Shown here: piece after piece, positions 1 through 9,098 of the stretch
How positions within the stretch are numbered: the stretch's first letter is position 1
How the letters are laid out: each line of letters opens with the position of its first letter
Source of the DNA: Arsenicicoccus bolidensis DSM 15745
GTDB lineage: Bacteria; Actinomycetota; Actinomycetes; Actinomycetales; Dermatophilaceae
NCBI RefSeq assembly: GCF_000426385.1
Contig: NZ_AUFG01000016.1
Span: 24,504-88,503, forward strand
Reading direction: 5' to 3'
DNA length: 64,000 nt
Program-made: the position numbers and the translations under genes
The notes under the pieces: generated by a model
Told to the model about the DNA's origin: nothing
The model's database searches: none
The model's input: only the letters and a program-made list of their open reading frames with translations

Positions 1-480
1 GGCGGAGCGCTCCTGCGAGCAGGCATCAGCGAGCTCGTCCCCTACGACGCGGGCCACTTCCCCACCTCGCTCCTGCTCACCCAGGCGATCGGCTGCGGGC
101 TGGCCGGCTTCCTCACGCCCTACCTGCTGCGCCGCGGACCCCTGTGGTCACTCGCCTTTCTCACCGGGGCGCTCGCGTCCTTCACGACCTTCGGCCTGTT
201 CACCGGCCAGGTCATCCTGCTCGCCCCGCAGCGACTCGCGACCGCCGTCGTCTACCTCCTCGCCACCGTCCTGGTCGGCGTCGCCGCCGCCGTCGCAGGC
301 CTGCACCTCGCGATGAGGCTGATCGAGCGCCCCGACCGCTCCGACCGTCCGGGCGGTTCCGGGGGGCCACGCTCGGCCGTGCGCCGGCAGGCCTCCACCG
401 GCACCCACCCCGTCCAGTCCCGCGACCCGCGCGAGCACACCTCGCCCGTCCGCGCCGCCCGTCCGAGGTGGCGCCGATGA
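1..480 (+). CDS. crcB: Fluoride channel CrcB/Fluc, first subunit (5' truncated)
   Basis: Partial gene whose start lies before the window; frame 1 reads open to a TGA at 478-480. The visible 159 residues carry the Fluc hallmark GALASFTTFGLFTG (compare the family's G-x-TTFSTF loop) followed by two hydrophobic helices, and end in a charged Arg/Pro-rich tail of about 50 residues. CrcB proteins are small four-helix fluoride-specific channels of the inner membrane that lower cytoplasmic fluoride. The stop overlaps the start of a second crcB by ATGA (477-480), the usual arrangement for actinobacterial pairs that assemble as heterodimers. The phenylalanine-rich loop is well kept in this subunit, unlike in its partner. 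The long hydrophilic tail is unusual for the family and may be lineage specific. Confidence 0.88.
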   Translation, partial: GGALLRAGISELVPYDAGHFPTSLLLTQAIGCGLAGFLTPYLLRRGPLWSLAFLTGALASFTTFGLFTGQVILLAPQRLATAVVYLLATVLVGVAAAVAGLHLAMRLIERPDRSDRPGGSGGPRSAVRRQASTGTHPVQSRDPREHTSPVRAARPRWRR

Positions 481-854
481 GGCTCGTCGACACCCTGTGC
501 CTCGCCGTCGGGGCCGGGCTCGGCTCCATGGTCCGGTATGCCGTCGCGCTGCGCGCCCCATCCCGAGAGGACCTCCCCCGCGGCGCCGTCGCGACGACCG
601 CGGTCAACGTCACGGCGTCGCTGCTCATCGGCATGATGCTGCACTGGTTCGTCGCCGGCGGCCTCGCGCAGCCGCTCTATGCCCTCGTCGGGATGGGCTT
701 CGCCGGCAGCCTCGGCAGCTGGTCGCCGCTGGCCGTCGGGTGCGCCGAGCTCGTGCACCGCCGGGAGTGGACGTTGCTCGGTACCTACCTCGGCGGCAAC
801 GTGCTCGGTGGGGTGCTGGCCGCCACCCTGGGCTGGGCCGTCGCCGGCGCCTGA
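477..854 (+). CDS. crcB: Fluoride channel CrcB/Fluc, second subunit
   Basis: 125 residues, normal length for a Fluc subunit, with four hydrophobic segments. Family motifs visible are GAGLGSMVRYAV near the N-terminus and TTAVNVTASLLIG in helix 2. The helix-3 loop that normally reads TTFST is replaced by GFAGSLGSWSPLA, so the phenylalanine box is degenerate here but intact in the upstream gene. Start ATG overlaps the upstream stop by ATGA, so the two are translationally coupled. Role: fluoride export as (inferred) heterodimer with the preceding gene product. Dual-topology heteromeric Fluc pairs are known in other bacteria; the asymmetry of the pore motif here fits subunit specialisation but has not been shown. 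Confidence 0.88.
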   Translation: MRLVDTLCLAVGAGLGSMVRYAVALRAPSREDLPRGAVATTAVNVTASLLIGMMLHWFVAGGLAQPLYALVGMGFAGSLGSWSPLAVGCAELVHRREWTLLGTYLGGNVLGGVLAATLGWAVAGA

Positions 855-962
855 CGCCGGCGGACCGTCATACGGCTGGTGCTCGCCTCGGAGACGCAGG
901 CAGGGGGCCGACGCCGGCTCGGGGTCCGGGTCGGCGCGGGGGTCGAGGTCGGGGTCGCCGCC

Positions 963-1367
963 TCAGGCGTCGACGCCCGAGCCGTGGGGACGGGAGAGCA
1001 CGATCCCGGCGATCGCCACGGTGACGCCCAGCAGCACCAGCGCGGCCAGCACGACCTCGCCGCTCTGCCACAGGCTGATCCCCACCGGCACGAGCAGCAC
1101 GTGCCACAGCACCGTCGGGGTGCGCGGCCACCTGCTCCCGCGCCACAGTCCCCGCGCCAGCGCCACGAAGCCCGCCGCGGCCAGGAGGAACAGCACGAGC
1201 TCGACCACGCTCCGCGCCACCTCGTCGGTGCCACCGGACCCGATCTGCACTGCCCAGTAGCCCGCGGCCACCACGGCCACGACCGCCTGGATCGCCAGGA
1301 CGAGGGCCGACCAGAGTGCGGCCCCGGCGCTCGTGGCCGCGCCTCGCGCTGGTTTGCTGCTACTCAA
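963..1367 (-). CDS. Four-helix membrane protein of unknown function
   Basis: About 134 residues with four strongly hydrophobic segments (roughly residues 17-38, 50-70, 83-103, 105-125) and a short tail ending in GSGVDA. I do not recognise the family. The preferred start is TTG at 1367 because an AAGAGGA Shine-Dalgarno sits nine bases upstream; the reading frame can also begin at another TTG at 1376, but that would lie directly against the same ribosome site. The two candidate starts are embedded in a direct repeat of TTGGTCACG (1368-1376 and 1388-1396). The gene converges with the crcB pair and is divergent from whiB1. High GC at third positions supports real coding. Confidence 0.72.
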   Translation of the reverse strand: MSSSKPARGAATSAGAALWSALVLAIQAVVAVVAAGYWAVQIGSGGTDEVARSVVELVLFLLAAAGFVALARGLWRGSRWPRTPTVLWHVLLVPVGISLWQSGEVVLAALVLLGVTVAIAGIVLSRPHGSGVDA

Positions 1368-1376
1368 CGTGACCAA

Positions 1377-1713
1377 TCCTCTTCAATCGTGACCAAAGGT
1401 CAGGTCCGATCGCACGATCGGCCCTGAATTCGTCCCAGCCTCTAGTCAACGAGGCATGTTCTTACTAAGGTTGCTAGTCGGCGTGCGACGAGCTTTGCTC
1501 GATCAAACGGTACCCACAAGCGTAGGCGACAGCTTCTGACGCCCACCCCTTGTGCCACAGATGCGGCAGATGTGATGGTGGACGAGAGCGGGGCGGAACA
1601 CGCTGGGCATGTCCATCGTTGGACCCAACATCTCCCACACCCCACAAGGGTACGGAACCCTGGATGCCCTCACGCACCCAGGCCGCATCGTCAATGCAAG
1701 GAGCATGATCAAG
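1377..1713. other. Intergenic region upstream of whiB1
   Basis: About 340 bases without a convincing gene. It is noticeably richer in A/T than its surroundings and must hold the whiB1 promoter and that of the divergent membrane-protein gene. In M. tuberculosis whiB1 is controlled by the cAMP receptor protein; I looked for a TGTGA-N6-TCACA palindrome and found only half-site-like sequence (TTGTGCCACAG near 1549-1559), which I do not call as an operator. The open frame that extends whiB1 upstream to 1609 lacks a ribosome site and is not supported. Confidence 0.6.
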
Positions 1714-1962
1714 ATGGACTGGCGCGACCGCGCGGCCTGCCTTGAGGAGGACCCTGAGCTCTTCTTCCCGATCGGCAACACGGGCCCGGCAATCATGCAG
1801 ATCGAGGAGGCCAAGGCCGTGTGCCGACGGTGCCCGGTCATGGACACCTGCCTCAAGTGGGCCATCGAGTCCGGTCAGGATGCCGGCGTCTGGGGCGGCA
1901 TGTCCGAGGACGAGCGACGCGCTCTCAAGCGCCGCAACGCCCGGGCCCGCCGCGCGAGCTGA
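1714..1962 (+). CDS. whiB1: WhiB1-type iron-sulfur transcriptional regulator
   Basis: 82 residues. The four cluster-binding cysteines are C9, C37, C40 and C46 in a C-x27-C-x2-C-x5-C layout, followed by the GVWGGMSEDERRALKRR tail (G[VI]WGG turn and basic DNA-binding segment). Sequence begins MDWRDRAAC, closely matching M. tuberculosis WhiB1, which fixes the start at ATG 1714; AAGGAG ends ten bases upstream. WhiB1 carries a [4Fe-4S] cluster that reacts with nitric oxide, binds the primary sigma factor and is essential in mycobacteria. The neighbour pdtaS on the opposite strand is also the neighbour of whiB1 in M. tuberculosis (Rv3219/Rv3220c), strengthening the ortholog call. A good terminator follows. 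Confidence 0.95.
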   Translation: MDWRDRAACLEEDPELFFPIGNTGPAIMQIEEAKAVCRRCPVMDTCLKWAIESGQDAGVWGGMSEDERRALKRRNARARRAS

Positions 1963-1986
1963 CTCCCGCAGGCACATCACACCAAC

Positions 1987-2020
1987 GACGGCGTCGCCAC
2001 CCCCGGGTGGCGGCGCCGTC
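1987..2020 (+). terminator. Terminator after whiB1
   Basis: Inverted repeat with arms GACGGCGTCGCCACCC and GGGTGGCGGCGCCGTC, nearly perfectly paired with a tight loop, 25 bases after the whiB1 stop. There is no U-run, as is common for actinobacterial hairpin terminators. Confidence 0.75.
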
Positions 2021-2161
2021 GTCGTGCGCCCACAACCGTGATGGGGTCCCGTGCCGCGTCAGCGCTCGCAGCGCGGACCTGGCACGCTCTCGAGCCCCGC
2101 ACCGTGGCTGCTCAGCGCTCGCAGCGCCGACCCGCACGCCCCCGACCCCACGCGACGGCGG

Positions 2162-3673
2162 TCAGACCAGGTCGTCGGTCGGCTTGCCCTCGGGACGCAG
2201 CTTGGCGGTGAACGTCACGGTCGTCCCGCGGGGTTCGCGGCGCTCCCAGCGGATGTGACCCCGCAGGTCCTGGACCAGGCTCGACACGATCTGGGTGCCC
2301 AGGCTGTCCCCTTGCGGCGTGAAGCCCTCCGGCAGCCCGACCCCGTCGTCGGAGACGGTCACCGTCAGCAGCTCCCCCGCGTCGTCCGACGGGTCGTTCG
2401 GGTCGGCGTCGCGGCGCGCCTCGATGACGAGCTCGCCACCGGTCGAGGCCAGGCCGTGCTCGACGGCGTTGGACACGAGCTCGGCCATCACCATCGACAA
2501 CGACGTGGCATCCTCGGCCCGCAGCCGCCCGAACGACCCGACGAGCTGCGTGCGCACGGGCTCCTCCGTGCGTGCCACCTCGACGACCGAGCTGCTGGAC
2601 CGCCGGACGATGTCGTCGAAGTCCACGGTCTCGTCCAGCGCCTGGCTGAGGGTCTGGTGCACCAGCGCGATCGTGCCCACCCGCCGCACCGCCTCCTGCA
2701 GGGCCACGCGAGCGTCCTCTGACGGCATCCGACGGGCCTGGAGGCGCAGCACCGCCGCGACGGTCTGCAGGTTGTTCTTGACCCGGTGGTGGATCTCGCG
2801 GATCGTCGCGTCCTTGGTCATGAGCTCCCGCTCGCGGCGCCGCAGCTCGCTGACGTCGCGCATGATGATGACCGCGCCGACCCGCTGCTCGCGCTCGACC
2901 AGGGGGATCGCGCGCATCGTCACGTGGCCGGCGCGGGTCTCGACCTCGGTGCTCCACGGCGCGCGCCCCGTCACGACCAGGGCGAGGGTCTCGTCGACCG
3001 GTGCGTGGTCCCGGAGCACGCCCGTCGTGATCTCGGCGAGCGTCACCCCGATCACGGCCCCGACGTGCCCGATGCGGTGCAGGCCCGAGATGGCGTTGGG
3101 GCTGGCATAGGTGATGACGCCGTCGACGTCGAGACGCACGATGCCGTCGCCCACGCGGGGAGCCCCGCGCCGCTGCCCCGTCGGGACCTCGCTGCTGGGG
3201 AACGCGCCCGACGCGATCATCCGGCACATGGCGTCGCCGGTGGACATGTAGGTCAGCTCGAGCCGGCTCGGCACCCGCAGGTAGGCGGGATTGGTGCAGC
3301 GGCTCATCACCGCGACCGCCCGGCCGTTGTGCACGACCGGGACGGCGTCCTGCCGGATCCCGTCGTCGTCGATCCAGCCCGGGTCCTGGTCGCGAACGGT
3401 CCGCCTGGATGCGAACGACTCGTTGAGGAGCGGTCGGCGGCTGCGCGGGGTGCGCGTCCCCACGATGTCCTCGGCAAACACCATGCGCCCGGTCGTCGGG
3501 CGCGCGTGCGCCACGACCAGCCACTCCCCCGACCGCGTCGGCACCCACAGCACCAGGTCGGCGAAGGTTAGGTCCGAGATGATCTGCCAGTCGCCCACCA
3601 GCAGGCGGAGCCAGTTGAGGTCGACGTCGTCCAGGTCGGTCTCGGCACGCAGGATGTCGGTGAGGGTCGCCAC
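2162..3673 (-). CDS. pdtaS: PdtaS-like cytosolic sensor histidine kinase
   Basis: 503 residues, GTG start at 3673 preceded by GGTGAGG. N-terminal about 150 residues form a GAF-like domain, followed by a PAS domain (GIVRLDVDGVITYASPNA region, about 177-290), then a HisKA_2-type dimerisation box with REIHHRVKNNLQTV (phospho-acceptor His in IHHR) and an HATPase domain with the N-box MAELVSNAVEHGL and VSDDGVGLPEGF. No membrane segment, so it is cytoplasmic. In M. tuberculosis PdtaS phosphorylates PdtaR, an ANTAR-domain antiterminator, and responds to metal or nitric-oxide cues; the partner is not in this window. Position beside whiB1 matches Rv3219/Rv3220c synteny. Confidence 0.92.
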   Translation of the reverse strand: MATLTDILRAETDLDDVDLNWLRLLVGDWQIISDLTFADLVLWVPTRSGEWLVVAHARPTTGRMVFAEDIVGTRTPRSRRPLLNESFASRRTVRDQDPGWIDDDGIRQDAVPVVHNGRAVAVMSRCTNPAYLRVPSRLELTYMSTGDAMCRMIASGAFPSSEVPTGQRRGAPRVGDGIVRLDVDGVITYASPNAISGLHRIGHVGAVIGVTLAEITTGVLRDHAPVDETLALVVTGRAPWSTEVETRAGHVTMRAIPLVEREQRVGAVIIMRDVSELRRRERELMTKDATIREIHHRVKNNLQTVAAVLRLQARRMPSEDARVALQEAVRRVGTIALVHQTLSQALDETVDFDDIVRRSSSSVVEVARTEEPVRTQLVGSFGRLRAEDATSLSMVMAELVSNAVEHGLASTGGELVIEARRDADPNDPSDDAGELLTVTVSDDGVGLPEGFTPQGDSLGTQIVSSLVQDLRGHIRWERREPRGTTVTFTAKLRPEGKPTDDLV

Positions 3674-3759
3674 GTCCTCACCCTAGGTGACCGGAGGCGA
3701 GCCCCGGCGCACGACCCTTGCGAGCCGTATGCCGGGGCCCGCCGCGAGCGGGGTCGCCG

Positions 3760-6700
3760 TCAGTCCGCCGCTCCGCTGCGGATCACGCTGCGCAGCGTGC
3801 GCAGCGCCACCGAGAGCGGCGCGATCCCGGGACGCTCGATCCGCGCGATGCCGGTGAGCGACGTCTGCGCGCGACCCAGCTGGTCGGCGTGGAGCTGCTC
3901 CCACCGCTCGATCTGCTCGCCGGGGTCCTGCAGGTCCCCGGCCGATCCCAGCACCGCCATCGTGAGGGCGCCGAGGGCGGCATACAGGTCGTCCCGCATC
4001 GAGCCGCGGGCCAGGGCGTCCCACCGGTCCTCGCGAGGGAGGGCCGAGACCCGCGTCAGCAGGCTGTCGACGCCGAAGTGCTCCGAGAGCAGGAAGTAGA
4101 GCCGGGCCACGGCGTCGCCGGGGCGCTCGGTCTCACGGGCGATCTCGACGATGTCGAGGACGGAGTAGAGGTCGAGCAGCCCGGCGGCCCGCACCGCGAG
4201 CTCCTCCGGCACGCCCTGGTCGACGAGCCGGTCGGCCTGCTCGCGCAGCCGCTCGTGCTCGCTGCCCTGGAGCAGGCCCGCCACCTGGGGCTGCACGCGC
4301 CGCACCGTGTCGGCGAACCGCTCGATCTCGGCCTCGACGTCGAGGTTGGCCGGGCGGTTCTGCAGGAACCACCGGGTGGCGCGGTCCAGCAGGCGACGGA
4401 ACTCGAGATACATCCACGTCTGCGTGTCGGTGGGGACCTTGGTGTCCAGCGCCTCGACCTGCTCGACGAAGTCCCGCAGGCCGAACACCTCGCGGGCCAC
4501 GACGAAGGCCTTGGTGATCTGCTCGGGGCTGGCCGCCGTCTCCTCCACCGCGCGGAACGCGAAGGTGATGCCGCCGCGGTTGACCAGGGAGTTCACCACC
4601 GAGTTGACGATGATCTCGCGTCGCAGCGGGTGCTGCTGCAGCTCCTCGGCATAGCGTCCCCGCACCGGCTCCGGGAAGTACTCGGCGAGCGTCCGGGTGA
4701 AGAACGGCTCGTCGGCCAGGCCGCTCGACTGCAGGTCCGCCTTGAGCGCCAGCTTGGCGTAGGCCATCAGGACGGAGGCCTCGGGCGAGGTCAGGCCGTG
4801 GCCGGCCTCGCCGCGCTCGTCCAGCTCGGCGTCCCCGGGCAGGAACTCCAGCGTGCGGTCGAGCTCGCCGCGCTCCTCCAGCCAGGCGATGAGCCGCCGG
4901 TGCGTGGGGAGCATCGCGTGCTCCTGGTAGCGCGCGTTGCCGAGCAGGACGTTCTGCTCGTAGTTGTCGCGGAGCACCTGGTAGGCGACCTCGTCGGTCA
5001 TGGACGCCAGCAGCTCGTTGCGCTGCTTGAGGGTGAGGTCGCCGTCCTTCATCAGGCCGGTGAGCAGGATCTTGATGTTGACCTCGTGGTCCGAGGTGTC
5101 CACGCCCGCCGAGTTGTCGACCGCGTCGGTGTTGACGTGGATGCCGGCCTTGGCGGCCTCGATGCGGCCGAGCTGGGTCGCGCCGAGGTTGCCGCCCTCG
5201 CCGACGACCCGGCAGCGCAGGTCGCGGCCGTCGACGCGGATCGCGTCGTTGGCGCGGTCACCGACCTGGGCGTGCACCTCGGTCGACGCCTTGATGTAGG
5301 TGCCGATGCCGCCGTTCCACACGAGGTCGACCGGCGCCTGCAGGATCGCCCGCATCAGCTCGGCCGGGGTCATCGACGCGGGCGCGTCGGCGATCCCGAG
5401 CGCCTCGGCCAGCTGCGGCGAGACCGGCACGGACTTGGCGGACCGGGGGAAGATGCCGCCGCCCTCGCTGATCAGCGAGGCGTCGTAGTCCGCCCACGAG
5501 GATCGCGGCAGGTCGAACAGGCGCCGGCGCTCGGCATACGAGCTGTCGGCCACCGGCGAGGGGTCCACGAAGATGTGCCGGTGGTCGAAGGCCGCGACCA
5601 GGCGGATGTGCTCCGACAGGAGCATGCCGTTGCCGAAGACGTCGCCGCTCATGTCGCCGACGCCGACGACCGTGAAGTCCTCGGTCTGGGTGTCCAGGCC
5701 GAGCTCGCGGAAGTGGCGCTTGACCGACTCCCAGGCACCGCGGGCGGTGATGCCCATGCCCTTGTGGTCGTAGCCCGCCGAGCCGCCCGAGGCGAACGCG
5801 TCGTCCAGCCAGAAGCCGTAGGACTGGGCCACGCCGTTGGCGGTGTCGCTGAAGCTCGCCGTGCCCTTGTCCGCCGCGACCACGAGGTAGGGGTCGTCGG
5901 GGTCGTGCCGGACGACGTCGCGCGGCGGCACGATCTCCTGACCCACCCGGTTGTCGGTGAGGTCCAGCAGCCCGGAGATGAACAGCTTGTATGCCGCGAT
6001 CCCCTCGGCCAGCCAGGCGTCACGATCGGCCGCCGGGTCGGGCAGCTGCTTGGCGAAGAAGCCGCCCTTGGACCCGGTGGGGACGATGACGGCGTTCTTG
6101 ACCATCTGCGCCTTGACCAGCCCGAGGACCTCGGTGCGGAAGTCCTCGCGCCGGTCGCTCCAGCGCAGGCCACCGCGCGCGACGTTGCCGAACCTCAGGT
6201 GGACGCCCTCCACGCGGGGGCTGTAGACCCAGACCTCGAACTTCGGCTTCGGGGCCGGGAGGCCGGGGACGGCGTGGGGGTCGAGCTTCATCGACAGGTA
6301 GGTCTTGGGCGTGCCGTCGTCCTGGTGCTGGTAGAAGTTCGTGCGCAGCACGCCCTGGATCGTGCCGAGGAAGGACCGCAGGATCCGGTCGGCGTCCAGC
6401 GACGCGACCTCCTCGAGCGCGTCGGTGATGCGGTCGGCCACGGCCTGCTCGGCGCCGTGCCGCTCCTGGATCCCTCGCTCGTCGTCGGCGTAGGTGCCGA
6501 CGGCGAAGCGCGTCTCGAACAGCTCGACGAGCATGCGGCTGATCTCGGGGTTGCCGGTGAGGACGGACTCGATGTAGCCCGCCGTGAAGGTGGTGCCGGC
6601 CTGGCGGAGGTACTTGGCGATCGAGCGCAGGATCACGACCTGGCGGGACGTGAGGCCGGCGCGCAGCACCAGCGCGTTGAGCGAGTCCGACTCGATCTCG

Positions 6701-8634
6701 CCGGACCAGGCCTGGGCAAAGACCTCCTGGACGTGCTGACGCACGTCACCGCCGTGGTCCTCCCACACGCCGGCGGAGTCGGCCTTGAGCCCGAAGTCGT
6801 AGACGAAGGCGGGCGCACGACCGGCGCGGTCCACGGTGTAGGGCCGCTCGTCGGTGACCTCGACCCCGAGGTGGGTGAAGATCGGCAGCAGTCGCGACAG
6901 CGAGAGCTCCTGCTCGGTGTAAACCTTCATCCGGCGCTCGTCGCCCGGCGCCCCGAGGGAGTGGTAGAGGTTGAGGCCCAGGCCGTCGCCGGGCACGGAG
7001 TCCAGGTGGTCCAGGTCGACGACGGCGACGCGGGCGGAGAACTCCTCCTTGTAGGACTCGGAGAAGGCCTGGCCATAGGACTTCAGGATCCGGGCCGCGT
7101 CCTCCTCGCCGTGCTCCTGGGTGACGGCCTCGGCGAGGTCGTCGCCCCAGGCCCGGGTGATCTCCATCATCTTGCGCTCCAAGGCTTCTCGGTCGACGTC
7201 GGGCAGGGAGACGCCTCGCGGCACGCGCACGACGAAGTGCAGGCGGGCCAGCGTCGACTCGTTGACGCGGGTGGTGTAGTCGATCTGGTCGCTGCCGAAG
7301 GTGTCGCGCAGCAGCGCCTCGATCCGCAGGCGGGCCGTCGTGTTGTAGCGGTCGCGCGGGAGGTAGACGAGGCAGGAGGTGAAGCGGCCGTAGACGTCCT
7401 TGCGCAGGAACACCCGCAGCTGGCGGCGCACCTTGGCGTGGATGATGGACTTCGCGGTCTCGGCGAGCTCGGTCGGCTCGGACTGGAAGATCTCGTCCCG
7501 GGGGAAGGTCTGCAGCACGCTGACGAGGTCGCGGCCGTCGTGGCTCTCCGGGGCGTAGCCGGACAGGCGCAGCGCCTCGCGGACCTTGTCGCTCGCGACG
7601 GGCACCCGCATCACCGACTCGGTGTAGGCCCCCGACGTGAACAGCCCCAGGAAGCGGCGCTCCCCCGTCACCACGCCGTCGGCGTCGAAGGTCTTGACCC
7701 CGATGTAGTCGAGGTAGCCGGAGCGGTGCACGGTGGAGCGCGAGTTGGCCTTGGTCAGGATGAGCAGGTGCGGCTCGCGGGCCTTGTCACGCACGGCGCC
7801 GACGAGGTGCGGGACCGAGGCCTGCCGCTCGTCGTAGCGCAGGATCCCGAGCCCGGTGCCCGGCACGGCGTGCAGCGACAAGTCATCGCCGTCCTCCTGC
7901 AGGGCGTAGTCGCGGCACCCGACGAAGGTGAAGTTGTCCGCGGCGAGCCAGTCGAGCAGCCGGACCGCCTGGTCGACCTCGCCGTCGCTCACCGGACCGG
8001 GCGGGTCCTCGCGCAAGGCGTCCGCGGTCTGACGAGCCCGGTCACGCATCTTGGACCAGTCCTCGACCGACTCGCGCACGTCCCCGAGCACCTGCTCGAG
8101 CCGCTCCTGGACCTCCCGCAGGTCGGGCGCGTCGGACTCACGGTCGATCTCCACGTGCATCCACGACTCGACGTGGATGCCGAACTCGCCCGTTGGCGCG
8201 TCCTCGGGGTCGACGTCCAGCACCTCGACGAGCTCGCCCACGGCGTCGCGCCGCACGACGAGCTGCGGGTGCACCACGTGGTGGATCGTGCGCCCCCCGG
8301 CCATGATCGCGGCGGTGACCGAGTCGACGAGGAAGGGCATGTCGTCGGTGACGGTCTGCACGACCGTGTGCCCGCAGGACCACTTGTTCTCCGCGACCGT
8401 GGGGGTGAAGACCCTCACGCTCGCTCGCCCCGGCGCTCGGCGTCGCGCCAGCTCTCGGTGCGACAGCGCCGCGCCGAGCAGGTCCTCGGGCGCGCGCGCC
8501 CGCAGGTCCTCGTCGACGGTGTGTCGGTAGTAGCGGGGCAGGAGCTGGGCGGTTGTGCCGTCCCGGGAGCGACCTGCCACCTCCGCGGCTGCGGTCAGCA
8601 GCTCCGTGCGGGTCTGGTCGAAGGATGCAGACAT
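3760..8634 (-). CDS. gdh: NAD-specific glutamate dehydrogenase, 180-kDa class
   Basis: About 1624 residues, the typical size of the large L_180 NAD-GDH (M. tuberculosis Rv2476c is nearly the same length). The N-terminal third holds ACT-like regulatory domains (PFLVDSVTAAIM region), the middle carries the dehydrogenase core with SDRREDFRTEVLGLVKAQ and VPTGSKGGFFAKQLPDP, then GVGDMSGDVFGNGML and GGGIFPRSAKSVP, and a helical C-terminal domain. It oxidises glutamate to 2-oxoglutarate plus ammonium with NAD, serving glutamate catabolism and nitrogen balance. ATG 8634 is chosen over the in-frame ATG 8652, which lacks a ribosome site. Monocistronic. The weak hairpin GCCCCGGC/GCCGGGGC (3701-3738) may terminate it. 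Links functionally to kgd at 45 kb through 2-oxoglutarate. Confidence 0.94.
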   Translation of the reverse strand: MSASFDQTRTELLTAAAEVAGRSRDGTTAQLLPRYYRHTVDEDLRARAPEDLLGAALSHRELARRRAPGRASVRVFTPTVAENKWSCGHTVVQTVTDDMPFLVDSVTAAIMAGGRTIHHVVHPQLVVRRDAVGELVEVLDVDPEDAPTGEFGIHVESWMHVEIDRESDAPDLREVQERLEQVLGDVRESVEDWSKMRDRARQTADALREDPPGPVSDGEVDQAVRLLDWLAADNFTFVGCRDYALQEDGDDLSLHAVPGTGLGILRYDERQASVPHLVGAVRDKAREPHLLILTKANSRSTVHRSGYLDYIGVKTFDADGVVTGERRFLGLFTSGAYTESVMRVPVASDKVREALRLSGYAPESHDGRDLVSVLQTFPRDEIFQSEPTELAETAKSIIHAKVRRQLRVFLRKDVYGRFTSCLVYLPRDRYNTTARLRIEALLRDTFGSDQIDYTTRVNESTLARLHFVVRVPRGVSLPDVDREALERKMMEITRAWGDDLAEAVTQEHGEEDAARILKSYGQAFSESYKEEFSARVAVVDLDHLDSVPGDGLGLNLYHSLGAPGDERRMKVYTEQELSLSRLLPIFTHLGVEVTDERPYTVDRAGRAPAFVYDFGLKADSAGVWEDHGGDVRQHVQEVFAQAWSGEIESDSLNALVLRAGLTSRQVVILRSIAKYLRQAGTTFTAGYIESVLTGNPEISRMLVELFETRFAVGTYADDERGIQERHGAEQAVADRITDALEEVASLDADRILRSFLGTIQGVLRTNFYQHQDDGTPKTYLSMKLDPHAVPGLPAPKPKFEVWVYSPRVEGVHLRFGNVARGGLRWSDRREDFRTEVLGLVKAQMVKNAVIVPTGSKGGFFAKQLPDPAADRDAWLAEGIAAYKLFISGLLDLTDNRVGQEIVPPRDVVRHDPDDPYLVVAADKGTASFSDTANGVAQSYGFWLDDAFASGGSAGYDHKGMGITARGAWESVKRHFRELGLDTQTEDFTVVGVGDMSGDVFGNGMLLSEHIRLVAAFDHRHIFVDPSPVADSSYAERRRLFDLPRSSWADYDASLISEGGGIFPRSAKSVPVSPQLAEALGIADAPASMTPAELMRAILQAPVDLVWNGGIGTYIKASTEVHAQVGDRANDAIRVDGRDLRCRVVGEGGNLGATQLGRIEAAKAGIHVNTDAVDNSAGVDTSDHEVNIKILLTGLMKDGDLTLKQRNELLASMTDEVAYQVLRDNYEQNVLLGNARYQEHAMLPTHRRLIAWLEERGELDRTLEFLPGDAELDERGEAGHGLTSPEASVLMAYAKLALKADLQSSGLADEPFFTRTLAEYFPEPVRGRYAEELQQHPLRREIIVNSVVNSLVNRGGITFAFRAVEETAASPEQITKAFVVAREVFGLRDFVEQVEALDTKVPTDTQTWMYLEFRRLLDRATRWFLQNRPANLDVEAEIERFADTVRRVQPQVAGLLQGSEHERLREQADRLVDQGVPEELAVRAAGLLDLYSVLDIVEIARETERPGDAVARLYFLLSEHFGVDSLLTRVSALPREDRWDALARGSMRDDLYAALGALTMAVLGSAGDLQDPGEQIERWEQLHADQLGRAQTSLTGIARIERPGIAPLSVALRTLRSVIRSGAAD

Positions 8635-8888
8635 GGCCTGTGGGTACCTCATCGATCTCGACGTCGTGCACGACGGTGTGCACCACCCCGAGACTAGCCT
8701 CCCGACGCCGTGCCGCGCAGGCGACCCCTGCGCCTCGCCCGGCTCCGCACCCGCAGGATGTGGACCAGGGTGGCGGGCGGGCCACCTATCCTCCGGTCGG
8801 TCCGGCCCTGGACCCTCATCCTTGCGATCGCGTCAGGGGCCTGTGGACACCGCCGTCAGGCCTCCCGGGGCCCGCTAGAGTCGTGCGC

Positions 8889-9098
8889 GTGCCCGCCCCC
8901 ACCGCGACCTCCTCCCCCGGCGCCGGGGACGCCTGGCGTCACCTCGCGCAGGTGCTGGACGACGCGGTCGAGGACCTGACCTGGTCGGCACCCGAGCCGG
9001 CGCCGGAGCTGCAGGAGGCCCTGTCGGACACGCTCGTGCGGCTCGCCTCCCGCCTGGCGACCCTGCAGGACCGCTCGACCGAGCTGGTCGGGTCATGA
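8889..9098 (+). CDS. Small helical protein of unknown function
   Basis: 69 residues, too short for automatic calling from its true start. Start GTG 8889 is preceded by a TAGAGT hexamer ending seven bases upstream, so the mRNA is probably leaderless; GTG 8883 is an in-frame alternative. The protein is mostly predicted helix (residues about 15-65, many Leu/Ala/Glu), with no signal peptide or membrane segment. Almost every third codon position is G or C, and its stop overlaps the next start by ATGA, both signs of real coding. I recognise no family. The pairing with another small helical protein suggests they act together (size range resembles WXG100-type proteins, but no WXG motif is present). 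Confidence 0.6.
   Translation: MPAPTATSSPGAGDAWRHLAQVLDDAVEDLTWSAPEPAPELQEALSDTLVRLASRLATLQDRSTELVGS

Noticed and set aside
1540..1570. CRP site for whiB1
   Set aside because: TTGTGCCACAG is only a partial match; the spacing is wrong for a TGTGA-N6-TCACA palindrome.
3718..8697. A 1659-residue open frame on the plus strand opposite gdh
   Set aside because: It is the mirror frame of a high-GC gene; the minus strand encodes a full NAD-GDH with all motifs, while the plus frame has a Leu/Gly/Arg-biased composition with no domain.
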